A stretch of 64,000 nucleotides of DNA, from the NCBI GenBank assembly GCA_022605955.1, contig JAKCOZ010000001.1, positions 23,924,146-23,988,145 on the forward strand. Reading direction: 5' to 3'. Below, in pieces: positions 1 to 12,640 of the stretch (the first letter of the stretch is position 1; the number at the start of each line of letters is the position of its first letter). The position numbers were made by a program, and so were the translations under genes. The notes beneath the pieces were generated by a model. The model was not told the origin of the DNA, did no database searches, and worked only from the letters and a program-made list of their open reading frames with translations. This stretch comes from Rallus limicola. Lineage: Eukaryota; Chordata; Aves; Gruiformes; Rallidae.

Positions 1-1677
1 AAATCCGCTGACTTCACACCCCATCAGACAGGAATCTCACTGCAGTAACTCCACTGCTACACCTGGGTGCCATCCCCCACGCAGCTGAGCAGCAGAAGCC
101 ACTAGCTGCAGACTCAGCCAAACAGCACGAGGAGAGTGACAGATAGGTTAGTCAACATGAATGCTAGAAAGTTAAAGGCTACAGTTCTGGGTTTGCTTTA
201 TTTAAGCTGAGATTTTGTCACTGGTGTACAGCACCAAGAAGCTGTAAGCTTGAACAGAAGGGTGTTGTTTCCATCCAGATCTGCTTGCACAAAGCCTAAA
301 GAGGGAACAAGATCTGCACAAAATTAAACTAAATAATTTCCTTTCTTTTGCTGACGTCAATTCTTGTTCACAAATATGAATTGTAAATTTAAGGTTAGGT
401 ATAACTTTATTACAGCTTCTCTTTTGCGAACAAACTTCCTCTTCAGAGAAGATGGTCTGAGTGGACAGACGTGGCTTGTGTGAGTAATATTGCAAGATGG
501 TAAGATCTGAAAGATTTGGAGTGATTTTGTGAAGAACGGCTTCTCTTTCCAAGTGTAAGAACTTTTCGCTAATGAAAGAGCACACGTTAAGACTATATGC
601 AGTTTTCCTATTTATAACACGAAGGCATTTTATTTCTTTCTCTGCTGCCCTCAACAATGTCAAGTCCTTAGAATTCAATTACTGCATATGCTAGAAAAGT
701 TACAGTTATGTATCCAGTTGTCATAAATTTAGGGTGACCGCCAAAAAAGCAATGTTTTAAAGAACAAATGCAATTGAGCAGTGCTCTGAGTGAGTCAGTG
801 GAAACTGCTACCATCTAAATAAAACATACGCATTCACTGTCCCTAGACAGGAAACTTTACCCACACTTTATTTCAGTGCATATCAAAGCAATGTCTCTTT
901 GTTTCATCATTCAATCAGCTATGGTAATCACTTTTCCATGTTAGAAATAGGCAGAGGTTTCTGTCTGATGATAGGAATGACCAGACAGAAGCGGAAAGAG
1001 CAGGATTCATCTGAAAGTTATATTTATCCAGGCTTCAGCTATAGCCAAGCTATGGGTGTAGGTATATCCTGAAGAAAGCACACCCCATCTATCATTGGCA
1101 CTACCTGAGGACAGACTGAATTGCTGGACCATGACTCTTGTCTCCCTCCATTGGTCACAGACAGAATTAAGCAACCTCAGCTAACTTTCAGATGTCTGAA
1201 AGCAAGTGAGATGAATCCCTATAACAGGTATGACTCAGCACCATTAGTCTGTTTTGGATAACCATCTGCTTTCCAATAAGCACAAGAACGTATGAACCAT
1301 CTTTTTTTTTTTTTCCTTGTACTCTGATATACCGAAAAATATTTTTTTCACTATGAAATCATCATTCTAGATGTAAAGGAAGACTGGAATTACTCTTAGC
1401 TCAAAAATCAAGATGACATTTCAGGACAAATCTTGAGGAAACCATTAAAACTAAGATCACTAGTCTACACTCACAAAGTCTTCAGGGACAAAATTTTTTA
1501 TCCTCTGAAAAGTTTAGGGTAATTTTTCATTTCATCATGACTTTTTCATAACCTTTACTGGAAGACATTCTCTATGAACATTATTAAGAAATTGAGTTAA
1601 ATTTTTATTATTTTTTTCCTCTTGATAATCACTTTAAAATAATAATTTTAAGAATTCTAAAACTTTAATGGTGTTAC
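1..1677. other. Unique noncoding DNA, no gene recognised
   Basis: AT-rich sequence without a repeat I can name. A minus-strand open frame at 202-678 (158 codons) begins at TTG, matches no protein I recognise and has no splice or promoter context, so I do not call it a gene. A short T-run lies near 1302-1315. The left edge is cut by the window. Confidence 0.6.
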
Positions 1678-2251
1678 TATCCTGATTACAGCTGGGATAG
1701 AGCTAACTGTCTTCCTACTAGTGGGTGTAGTGCTATGGCTTGGATTTAGGATGAAAATATTGTTGATAACATACTGATGTATTTTTGTTGTTTCTAGTCA
1801 ATGTTTATACCAAGTCAAGGACTTTTCAGCTTCTCATATTTTCCTGCCAGGGAGCAGGCTGGGATCAGGGAGGGGACACAGCCAGGACAGCTGACCCAAA
1901 CTAACCAAAGGGATATTCCATACCATATGATTTCATGCTTGGTATATAACTGGGGGAAGGTGGTCAGGGGTGTGACTGTGGCTTTGGAACTAGATGCTCA
2001 TTGGTGGTCTGCAGGTGGTGAGAAATTGAGATGTGCATCACTTGTTTTGCATATTCTATCATTATTCTTATAATTATCTTCCTTTCCTGTCATATTACAC
2101 TGCCTTTATGTCAACCCACAAGTTTTGGCATTTTTGTTCTCCAATTCTCCCCAATTCCACTGAGGCAATGGTGGGGGGAGGAGGGAGGGTGGGGACAGAG
2201 AGCTAACAGATATGACGTAGTTCTAGCTGCTTACTAGATTGAATCACAACA
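1678..2251 (+). mobile_element. Solo LTR, avian ERVL-like endogenous retrovirus
   Basis: About 574 bp resembling a widespread bird LTR (ERVL-like; I associate it from memory with the TguLTR5 group, name unverified). Landmarks run in the expected order. The left end is a degenerate TATCCTG in place of TGTCCTG, followed by the GCTGGGATAGAG block. A GGGGACACAGCCAGGACAGCTGACC block lies near 1873-1897, a GATATTCCATACCAT block near 1911-1925, and a TATA box (GGTATATAACTGG) near 1940-1952. An R-region TTGTTTTGCATATT lies near 2042-2055. The usual ATTAAA-type polyadenylation signal is degraded to ATTACAC near 2094. The right end is CACAACA. The flanks GTTAC (1673-1677) and GTAGC (2252-2256) match at 4 of 5 bases, consistent with an ERVL-type 5-bp target duplication. 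No gag, pol or env lies next to it, so this is a solo LTR left by recombination. Its TATA box could in principle drive transcription rightward. Confidence 0.85.
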
Positions 2252-5200
2252 GTAGCCTTTTCCATCATGCATGAAAAATAATAGCAATAGAAACAACTTT
2301 TTGCTAAATATTTAAATTAGAAAAATAAAGTGTGTATTTCAAGATAAAGGCTTTTATTTTTTCCAAAGATCCAACCATCTCTAATAAATTATTTTTCTTG
2401 AGTTTTATGCTTGCAACTCTTAGATTAAATGATATATCTTACTACTTTCTTTTTAATAAAGGAGAGGGAATTATTCTTGTTCATTTACAGATTTTATTAA
2501 GAAGCAGATGAATTTCTGTAACAGGAAAGAAAATGAGGTTTCAGGAAAATGAAGAGATAAATACACTCCTGAGTATGCAATGATACTTTTTCTCCATCCC
2601 CACCTCACCATACCAACTGGATTATCTCATTATTGCTCCCACAAATGTTTTGTGTATTAAAACTGTATTTGATCAGCAAATTACATTTCTTCTGAACACA
2701 GTTTGAACACTATCATGATCCTAAATACTCTGCAGAGTTAGATTTAGTTTTACTGTTTAGCTTCTTGTGTTTAAAGATGAAATGACTTTTTTTTTTGGTC
2801 ATTGTTGAAGAAATTTAAATGCTTTGGGATGATTTTACAAAGTTTTGGGTGTTTTAAACTCTAAAGGGAATAGCTTTGGAACCGTAATTTAGGCATGTGT
2901 ACAAATACTATTATGTGTCTATTAGCATTATGGTCCTGAGACAGAAGCTTCTTGATCTTCCAATAAGAGGGTCCTGTCACCATTTTTTAAATCTCTGAAG
3001 ATTTCTAATTTACTTTGGTACTAATTATACCCTTAATATCTCATCTTTAAAGTGGAGATAATGTTTTCTATCCTATCTATATGCTGCAGCCTGCTTGGAG
3101 AACGGATGGTCTGTAACTGCAGGGGGTGAGGCGCAGTGCTCAAGGAATGTCTTTCGTAGTCTTCTGCCGTCACTGGTAATAATAGCAGCTGTAATTAATT
3201 GTAACGATAATAATAACACATCGCTGCTGTGCAGAAAGTGAAGACAGGTTGAGTTTTCTTGTACTGCTGCTAATATAAAAATATTTAGAGAGATTTGTTT
3301 TAGAAACATGGATTTAAATTTCTCAGTCCAAACAAAGTCATTTGGAACTTGTGGGGGGAGAACATGATGTACTGGCCCGCTAAGGAAGCAAGCAGACAAA
3401 CAAGCAGTCTCTTGCTCAGCTGCAATAAGCATGTTTATTATTTATTTTTCTCTGCTCAGTTTACTTTTTAACACAAATTAAAGACTTATTTTGTCTCTAA
3501 GTCCAAAATACCATGGGCTTCAGCCCTTCTGGGTAGTCAACATGTTTTGTCTGGCTCTTTGTTCTACAAAGACAATCATCAGCTCAGCCTACTCACTGCA
3601 AATGTGGAATCAAGCCATCATCAGGTTATTTTTTTCCAAATGTTTCCTTTTTCTGAGGAGGGGAACAAAGGCAACCAGTATTACAAACAGGGAGATCTTT
3701 TTGCCTAATAAATTAAATCTTTATATGTTAAGCAAAAATGAAATGAAGATGGCACATTGCTGATTTCTCTGATTCACGAGGTTGCTCCAATAATTTTTAA
3801 CACACTGTCTTGTAATTACATTTTAGATGCTGTGAAGTTGTGACTGGTTTTCTTTTCCCAGTTACTGTTAATTCTGCTTGGCAGTGATGGCTTTTTTTTC
3901 ATACTAGCCCTGCCTCTTCAGTTAGTCTCCAGAAAACACATTTGCCAGTTAAATATTGTTGCAAAGCAAGACTTGCACTACACATCTCAATGACTCATGA
4001 AAAATGTTCAGGTCCCTCCAAGTCATAGCTAAACCTGTAAATGAGTCAAAAGCCACCAGCTCAACATGGTTCTGGGTTCAGACAGTCCTAGTTCAGCCAC
4101 GGAGGTCCCACTGAAGGGACAGCACCTGGTGTGCAGAATGGCATGCTCTTCTTGGCAAAGAATCTAAATTTCCTTATTCTGGCACACCTCTTGCCCCCTG
4201 GATCAAGACCAACCAGTAATCTTCCTAAGGTGCAAAAATCAGCCCACAGACTAGATTGTGAAGGCAAGAGCTCTACAGCTGGATTTTCAGAGAGCAAAAA
4301 CTTGGCACAGCACCCAGTAGAAGCATAACAGCTCCCATGTTTATTATAAGACTAGAATTAATGATTAATATTAATTCAGGCTCAGCTGCTTCTTCCACAA
4401 CTATTATATGGATAGCTCTCACTGGAGCTGCTGGCATGACAGCATTTTTGGTGCCAAGAGTTCCTCATAGAAATTAATCAGAAAGAAGAGATTCACTCTG
4501 AGAATGGGACAAGGAAGCCTGACAGAGGATTTTTTTTTTCCTCTCCATCAACCACAGAAAGCAAAAAGCTCTTTCTGTGGCTGCAACCTCTTAGCCAAAC
4601 AATGGCAGAAGGTACCAAACAGACCTGTGCAAGAACAAAAGGGAGCTGCCCCTAGAAGGATACCTACAGTTTTCTAGGGTAGCTGTTCTGAATCTGAAAT
4701 CCCAAATCATTCAGGCTTCCTCTCTCGTGGGAGAAGACAGAAGTTTTCCTTTGGCCAATAACTGCCGCACCTACCTGCAGCTGCCCAGCTTGCAAGGCCT
4801 GAGCAACTCCAGCCTATAACCTCAGGACTTCCCATGTCCTTCTGGAGGGGAACACATTCCTTCTGCAGGGAAATCTAAGAGAAGGAAAGCTTACACAGAG
4901 CAAGAGGTACATAGTCCAAATCTCCATCCATTGCTGCATTCTTATTCTAACTTTTAACTTTCATTTTGTTCTTATGTTCTAGAAGCCCATAATTTCTAGG
5001 GTATTTGTGACAGTTTAATTTGGGTATAAGGGAGTGGGATTGACTTTGAAAAGCAGTGGAGAGAATACAAATATTCGCCAACTCCTCTGAGGAACAGAAA
5101 GAAAAGAAAACAAAAAAGTGGGAGGGGGTACACATAGACACAGTTACGAAATGAAGATTACATTTAATTTCATAGTTTCTATGAAACAAAAGTATGTCAA

Positions 5201-6877
5201 ATGCTGCTCAGTTTAAATCCTATTGTCTGAGAGGTCATGTAGAATGGAGAATGATTCATCATGGGTCCTTTAAGCTCTCAGTTGTCTGCCTAGCAGGGAT
5301 GTAGCACCCATTCGTATCCTTTTCTGCATCTTTCTAACTTTGAAATAATTATCTATGAGATTGGCAGATCAGGGCTATGAAAAGGGCAAGAGGATACAGT
5401 AAATGGAAAAGTATCTTTGCAGTTAGACTTGCTTTGTGAGCCATTATATTTTGGTACCTTCCCTGATCTCAGGGCAGATCTTTATTAATAGGTTCTTCTT
5501 AACAAGGGTTGCAGCAAGATATAGATTTCCAAACTGGCTGCCATGGAAACAAGTTTCTCGTTAAACCCCCCTAGCAAACCCCTGTCCCATTTTCACACTG
5601 TTAGTGCTGAGCATGACAGTCTGTATATACTCAGACTTTTATTTTCCCTCGGTCAGGTCTCAGGGTATCTTGGTGTGTGATGACTGTTTGCCATTGGAGG
5701 TTACAAAGAACCACCTTTTCCTTCCTCGCTCCCTTTCAAACAGCATTTGGGCAGCTGAAGTAAAGTGCCCAGTACTAAACTCTGAGAACAAAGGGCACCA
5801 GAAAAATTATAAGTTGGTGTGACAAGGCCCCAGGTAAAATCTGAGAATAATTGGACAGATATGAAAAGCTTTTTGAAGAAAAAAAATAAAAATCTAACCA
5901 AACCCCTGTGATTACCTATATTTTGCTGTAAAAATCAGTAGTGTTGTCATACTGAAGACTGAAAAACTTGTTTGGTTTGTATACTTTCACTGAAGAGATA
6001 ACCTTTTCCTCACATACAGAAAAGGTAGGGAGAATATATCTATATTCTTGTGACCCTTTCAAAGAAACTTACCCTCACTCAGAACAGGGGTGCTGTTAGC
6101 ACTTGGAGTCCATTTCAGGATCCCTAAATAAACAGGATATCCAAGTGCTTTTGTCTTGCTTTCTGGAATTTCCATCTCATCTTGTGCTTAGATGACAGAG
6201 GAATACAGTGTTGCAGATGACTTTGTCTGTAGTATTGTCTGGTGCTGGTGGCTGCTGGTGGTTGGTTGCATAGAGACAGTGACAACTTTAGGAGAGTGAA
6301 CCCAGACGGGCCAGTGGTCTGATAGCAACTCAGTGAAGCCTGGGATTTTCTACCCTGGACTTGTCTGCCCTCATGCCTGGAGTAGTCCTACCATAGGCAC
6401 TTCAATACAAGGCCAACCCACAAGGACCTATACCCATCACAAGAGTTCGTTGTCATACTTGGGAAGGAGTATGCTTCATTCTCACTGCAAAATATGACTT
6501 GTCTTACAGGTGTACTGGCAAAGAAAGGATTTGCTCGTTCAATAACTGTCCCTCCCCTTCCTTCCTGTTGGAAGGAATTTCTCAGCCAATGTCAGTATGC
6601 CTGGCAGTGTGTCCCATTAAAATACTCAACTCTGTAATTGCCATGAAATCACTGTACAGCACTAGGATTAGCCAGTCAAGATAATGGGAAAGAAGGTCAG
6701 CAATTGGGCAATAGAAATAGTAACAAAAGGAGACCACTGATGAAGTTAATGTCATCAGGCCAAGGTAAGTATCAGTTGGTTCTGCATGAAGATAATCACG
6801 GTTTATAGCACAGAAGTGAGTCTGTGTGGGATTAGATTTGGAATATTTCATCAATTATATAGCTGTAAGCTATAATA
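2252..6877. other. Unique noncoding DNA
   Basis: About 4.6 kb without a recognisable gene or major repeat. All open frames are short (up to 119 codons), overlap on both strands and match nothing I know. A stretch near 2985-3070 vaguely recalls the distal part of a MIR-like SINE but is too decayed to call. Motif-dense sequence at 3080-3480 (E-box next to TAATTA sites) and an RFX X-box-like site at 5537-5550 are treated as findings. Confidence 0.55.
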
Positions 6878-7075
6878 AAAAAAATAATAATACTTTGTAC
6901 TTGCATAGTGCTTTCATCCTCAGATCTCATCTCAAAGCACTTTATAAACATTAATTAAACCTCCCACCTCTGTGAAGTATGTATTAGATTATGATTATTA
7001 TATCAGTTTTTAAAATGGAAAAAAAGAAGTTAAGTGATTCACCCAAGGTCACCTCCATAATACTCAAGAGGGCTG
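6878..7075 (-). mobile_element. MIR-like amniote SINE, distal half
   Basis: The plus strand reads as the reverse complement of an amniote MIR-like SINE (comparable to MIR1_Amn; name from memory). It has the block CTTGCATAGTGCTTTCATCC, then CTCAAAGCACTTTATAAACA followed by TTAATTAAACCTCCC. After that comes a degraded version of the 'paying attention to GGGGAAACTGAGGC' core, and GTTAAGTGATTCACCCAAGGTCAC near 7031-7054. The tRNA-derived head is missing or unrecognisable. Divergence is heavy, as expected for an insertion older than modern birds. It carries no open frame. Such old SINEs are sometimes kept as regulatory DNA, but nothing here shows that. Confidence 0.75.
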
Positions 7076-7365
7076 TCACCTGACAGTCTCCAAGCTGAAA
7101 GAAAGGATGGGGAAAGCTGGGGAGGATGAAGTGATACTGCTGCTTCCTTGTGATGGTCAGCCGTACCAGAGCTGGAAATGCTGTGTTTTTGCAATGTCTC
7201 TTTTGTTAGCCATGAGTGGATAAAACACTGTTTGTGAGTGATAGAACTAATAAGACTTGATTTTCTTCAGATACAGCTTCTGCTATGATTGTCTGCTCAA
7301 AGTTTTTCTGCATCCATATTGTGATGTATATTCATTAATGCCTAATTTGTACTGAGACTACTCTT

Positions 7366-7910
7366 TGTAGTGGTTTAACCAAGCAGGCAGCTAAACCAAC
7401 CATACAGCCATTTCCTCGTTACCACCGGAGTGGGATGGGAGAAAGAATTAAAAAAAACCCAAAAAACTCATGAGTTGAATTAAAACCAGTTTAACAGGAC
7501 AGAAAAAGAATATATTAACATTAATATTATTATTAATATTAATAATAACAATATAATATGCAAAACAAGTGCTGCACAGCACAATTGTTCACCACACACA
7601 GACCATCAATGCCCAGCTAGTTCCCCAGTCAAGGTCTAAACCTTCAATCAGCTTCCCCCATCTTATATAGAGAGCATGATGTCATGTGGTATGGAATATC
7701 CTTTTGGTGAATTTGGGTGAGCTGTTCAGGCTGTGTCCCCGCCCTCACTAATGGGGCAGCATGAGAAACTGGAAAGTCCTTGGCATGGTGTAAACATTGA
7801 CTAACAACAAACAAAACATCAGCGTGTTATCAACATTATTCTCATTCCAAATCAAAACCCCAGCACTACACCGAAAGAAAATATACTTTATCTCTGCTGA
7901 AAGCAGGACA
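7366..7910 (-). mobile_element. Solo LTR of the same ERVL-like family, inverted
   Basis: This is the reverse complement of the LTR type seen at 1678-2251, about 545 bp. On the plus strand it opens with TGTAGTGGTTTAACC and GCAGGCAGCTAAACC, passes through an ATT-rich microsatellite (7510-7560) and TGCAAAACAAGTGCTGCACA, and then CTTATATAG (7662-7670), whose reverse complement is the TATA box. GTGGTATGGAATATCC near 7686 and CGGGGACACAGCC (reverse strand, near 7729-7741) follow, and it closes with CAGCTGAAA-like GCTGAAAGCAGGACA. On its own strand a CCTGTTAAAC stands where the polyadenylation signal is expected. The flanking five bases (CTCTT and CATGT) do not match, so the target duplication has decayed or the ends are slightly misplaced. 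No internal retroviral genes are present, so this is another solo LTR. Confidence 0.87.
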
Positions 7911-10900
7911 CATGTCAACTTCTCTCAACCAGGGATGTTTGTCTGTGTGTTTCTCTACTCATATCTTTCTGTTTTTCTGAATCCTACAGAAACTGATTGA
8001 TAATAGACTTTCAATAGCCCATGCTGAAGAGATTTAAGGCCTCATTTAAAGTCCTTTGAGTGCCATTTGAAGTTTTCCATCACTGTCATTGAGGGGCTTG
8101 AATTAGTTCTCTGAGTGGGACACATGCATTTTAGGGGAATATAGACATGAAAATATCTATGAAAGTAGTCATATGTATGTCCCCAACTAGTTCCTTCGGT
8201 TGACATCTGTGTCAGCTGTTCTTACAGGTATGCGTCATACAATACAGCAAATTTCTTTTCCTTCAAATTTCATGAGCCTATAATTGCAATGAGTATGTGC
8301 TTAAATATAAGGAAAATTAGTATTTTTGTTAAATGGGAGACCAGCATTGGAAGCCAGAATTAATTATATGTTGAAAATGTAGCTACCTATTGGAAATTGC
8401 AAGAATAATAGACATGAAACATTCCTAATAAACTAAAAGCCCCTGGGCTTTGAACTCTCTACCTTTGCAATAAAAGGCAGAGAATTTAGCTACAGAGTTA
8501 TATAGCTGAAAATGTATTATGAAAGAGTGTTTCACATTAAAAACTGGCAGAGCTTTCCAATTCTCTGACTGTAGTAAAAACCACTATACATACATGTGTT
8601 TTTACAGATGTTTGAAATGGAGAATAGAGTCCAAGGGGTTTGGACTGGATATTTTTGAATCTCCTAATCAAGACCTTTCTGACAGGTGTGTGACAGCTAC
8701 TCAGTATCCCTCACCCCTGCCTCTGGTTCCCCAGTGCTATGTAACTGGCTCAATTTCAGTGGTAAAGCAATTCCTGAATATGAAACATATAAATATGTGA
8801 ATATAAATTAATATAAAACACTTGGTATCCAGAAGATGAAATAGCCACTAATATAATGTATTTAGCTGTCCTTTATGATCCAAAACCACTTCTAATCATT
8901 TTAGGTGATAATGGATAAAACATGTAAGAACAAAATAGAATAGCACAAAAGTATATAGTAAAAGTCAATAATGGTTATTTAATTTCCACTAATTCCATCC
9001 TTACTTAGTGTTATTATAAATGCTGCAAAAAAATCCTGGTCATTCTTAAAAAAACCAAACCAAACCAAAACAGCTGTCTGTTTCATAAACAATTTCCTTA
9101 TTTTAAGCATATTAGATTAATGGAATGTACAATTAAAAGAACCCTAACCCCAAAATATGTTAAGAAAAGTACATGATCTTGCTCTGTTCCCTTTATATTC
9201 ACTCACATTTTATCATGGAGAGCATGGAGAACAGAAAATTTACTTGTTTCATTTTTCATGTAATTTTAAAATAATAACAAGAGGTTCAAGCATCGTGGTT
9301 CCTTCAAGGAAATGCCATGCTTAGGGAAATGCTTTTGACACAGTTACTCCTAATGGGAAAGGAAATGAAGAGGTACCTGTGCAGTGACACAATAAATGGT
9401 CTTGTCATTAAGCAACAAACTTTGCTTGAAGGACACAAGTCTGATGCAAAAATGAAAATGAACATCAGCCATATTTTCAAAATTGAAAAGTTCAGCTCCT
9501 CAGCAGAAGAAAACAGCCAGATTTATAGAGAGACCTTAGCAACTTCAGGCCAGCAGAAGGGTGAAATACTTTTAAATAATTTGATCAATGATTCTACATT
9601 TTGTCATCTGCTAGATGACACACTGAGTCGTTTTTTTCATAGATGCTGGTTTAGAAAGAACTTGGCTGATCAGGCCAGAATTCAGTTAGGATAGCAGTGG
9701 GACTTCACCAAGGACTGTGGTCAGACGTGTGTCCATTCAACATCTGTGCTCACATTACCAAGTAATTTTTCACAAGAGGAGCAAAGTAGTTGATGTAGCC
9801 CATGCTGAGCTTCCTATGTACCCACAGTCTGCAGTTTGAGACTTCTGCTTCAGACTAGATTTAGTCAGATCCCCTGGACTGACAGTCATCACAGAAAAAA
9901 TGGCTTGAAACTGTCCAAAGAACTAGGTCCTGTTTAGGACCCTTCTATCCAAGTGGAAGTGGGATGCATTTGGTGAACTTTTGAAGTGGAGTTTTTTTGT
10001 AGTTCATTCAGATCAGGCAGTTTGCTTCAAACTGCTCTATTGCTCTGAAGAAGAGCATTGGAGCTATGAAAGCAGGATGATTTTTGGAAGCAGCACCATG
10101 AATCTCCCTAAGCTACAAGGAAATCACTCTGGCATGCATTTAAATGTCCTTCCTCTCTTAGAGAGAATCTTGTCATCAAGTACCTCTATGCCTTAATTCT
10201 CAACCTGTTCTTTATCCTTCTTTGATAGAAATCTGTGCTGAAATTTCCCAAGGGGTTTACATAAAAAGATGACAGAAGCTACTAAATGGTTGTGGGGTAT
10301 GGAAGCTAACTCTCTTCACAAATTCCATCTGGGACTGAAAGCATCTTAGCAAAGGTATTTGTTCTCACCATGTGTTTGCACAGTGCCTGCCATATAAAGG
10401 ACACCCCACACACACCTTGTGTTAGATATTTTGTTTAGTTCAGTTGAAGAAACCAGCTGCAGAGATAGGATATATAACTTAAGATTTGAAATTCAGCACT
10501 GTTTTTCTATCCCAAACCCATCTGCTTGTTTGTTTTGTCAAAAAAATTGGCATTTTTAGCTGCAGAACAATGAATTCCAATGAGTTTCAGTTCCATGGCT
10601 TATTGTAAATTGAAAAATAATAAGAGTAATTTAATAGGAATAGAGTCAGTCTTTTTTCTTTTGAAATGCATGTTAACACAGATAAATTGGAGTCATTTAG
10701 AATTTTCCTGGAATTTGAGTATTGAAAAGTGTTTATCTGTCATAAAGCACTTAGGCTATTCCTAGACAGAGCATGATTTCATGAGTGTGTATATATGCAC
10801 ATGTGCTTGCATGCGCACATGTTCCTATCCGTGTGCCTGTTCATGAATGTACTTAATGTAAGTACACATATCAGAGTCATATGAATGCAATTACAGTTTC

Positions 10901-12540
10901 TGGATGATTATGATTATTAAAAAACATTAATTACGGATGCCTTGAAAGAGGTTTCACATCTCATTATGGTTGGAGAGCTATCTCTAAATATTAAAACCAG
11001 AAGAGTCTTGTTATATCAGGCAGTGTTATCAAAAATACCCATGGGATTTGAAAAGAAACATGGCTTATAATTCTTTCTAAGTTACTTCTTAAAGTTTCAC
11101 TAATTGCTGTGAAAGTTAAATATGTATGACATTTTCATGTTTATAGGTATAAAACGGCTTCATGTTAAGACAAAACTGAATTTCCTTAATCATATATTTT
11201 TATCTAAGTCTCAGATAAGGTTGATATGAAATTCACAGATTCTGAACCTGTTCTCCTGTTCTTAAACCTAAGGTAATATCTGCAGCTTTTATGTAGTTAT
11301 TGCCAAAAACCTCAAATCAGCCTCCCTCCACTCTATCAAAAAAAGAAAAACCAACCTACTATCTTTGGAACTAATCACATGGCCTGCATAGAATTAATCC
11401 AGTCTAGTTTCAGTAAGCTTTTGTGTATATATTTATGTGATCATACCTGCTTTTTTTCTGGATCAGTGAACTACTTATGGAATTAATTCCCTGGTGGACT
11501 TTACAGTGGAGTATAATCTTAAATTGTTTACTAGGCTGCAGTGTGATTTTCATCTACCAGAGGCTCAAACACAGCGATATCGTCAGTTACAGAAATGCAA
11601 CACTGCTATGATAGAAAAACTGCATATTGATCTTACCCAGAGTCAGCATTCTGCTTCCAAACCTTGCAAGCTCCCAAATAAGCACGTAAGTGAAAATGGT
11701 GGATTTAAGGTATCACAGAAAATGAAACTGCAAAAAAATAATGTGCTCTCAGATGAGTTAGGGTAATATTTTTATGACATTTATCGGTAGTTCTTGAGCC
11801 AGAATATAGTCTGGTACGAAAACAGATTGGATTGCTTGCCCAGAATCTAGCTGTTAACAAACACATTTGGGAGATAATGACTACAAATCCACCATTGCAC
11901 ACATGCTGTATGACTTTTTCTGCAGTAATACCTTTTGGGAGGAAAGTTATTAGAGGAAATACACTGACTTTGTTTTAGCAGTCCTTGTCATATACAGTAT
12001 TTGCCATTTGCATCCTTTGAATAGACATGGAATAGAAATAGTTTGAGAGAGCAAAAATTGCAGCCAAAAAGCCCTCATAAATTGGAAAATCAAATCAACT
12101 ACTAAATTGTAAGTTAATTCAGAGCTTTGTTGGGTAGCACTACAAGTTGAAAACTAAAGCAAATCACAAAATATACAGACACACACACATACAGAGAAAA
12201 TATCTTCTTTTGTTAGGAAAGGGAATGCCATGTTTTTTATAGGACTTACATTTGATTCCCTGCTGCGATTGCTTAGCTCTGGTAGAGGACAGGGAGTCCA
12301 CTAGCTTTGCTAATCATCTGTGTAATTTAGACAGCCCTGGGTCATATATAGGAGAGAAACAAAGTCAGACAGAGTTGGGGTGGTCTATCTGTAGACAAGC
12401 TTTGTTTATGCTTTCTAGTCTCTCTGTGATGCTTCACATAACCTCACATTTTGAAGTTCACACTTTTCATGGCTTTTTATTTAGCAGAATCATTTTATCA
12501 TTGACATTGTCACAAAGGAGGGCCCAGCCCTGAAAATCTT
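7911..12540. other. Unique noncoding DNA
   Basis: No gene or major interspersed repeat recognised. An ATG-initiated open frame at 9317-9694 (+, 125 codons) has no recognisable domain, signal peptide or membrane segment. Short A-rich and (CCAAA)-type low-complexity stretches occur (9048-9070). An alternating purine-pyrimidine stretch and a small perfect hairpin lie at 10780-10870. The separate right-hand part begins with the A-rich tract at 12554. Confidence 0.55.
10848..10866. repeat. Short perfect inverted repeat
   Basis: TGTACTTA at 10848-10855 and its reverse complement TAAGTACA at 10859-10866 are separated by three bases (ATG). It lies at the end of a TG/CA-alternating stretch (about 10780-10845) with Z-DNA-like composition. 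Function unknown; arms this short occur by chance in AT-rich DNA. Confidence 0.7.
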
Positions 12541-12553
12541 CTGTCACAGTGGT

Positions 12554-12640
12554 TGAAAAAAAGAAAAAAAAAAGGAAAAAAAACCCAAAACAAACGAAAC
12601 AAGAAAACCCCAACCAACAAATGAAATGAAAAAAAACAAG
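12554..12640 (+). repeat. A-rich low-complexity tract
   Basis: A runs interrupted by AAAAGG, AACCCC and CAAACG-like blocks. It is not the tail of a recognisable retroposon: no CR1 or other element abuts it, and CR1 does not leave poly(A) tails. A minus-strand open frame across it (12467-12691) encodes a phenylalanine-rich low-complexity peptide and is an artefact. Confidence 0.7.

Noticed and set aside
202..678. 158-codon minus-strand frame
   Set aside because: Starts at TTG, no recognised domain, no splice or promoter context; a chance frame is more likely.
2985..3075. Possible MIR-like fragment (CTCATCTTTAAAGTGGAGATAA)
   Set aside because: Only one short block resembles the family; no supporting neighbours.
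7361..7915. Target-site duplication of the inverted LTR
   Set aside because: Flanks CTCTT and CATGT do not match well enough to claim one.
9140..9160. Telomere-like ACCCTAACCCC
   Set aside because: A single unit without repetition; not an interstitial telomere.
9317..9694. 125-codon ATG frame on plus
   Set aside because: No recognisable family, Kozak context or transcript signals; length is within chance range.
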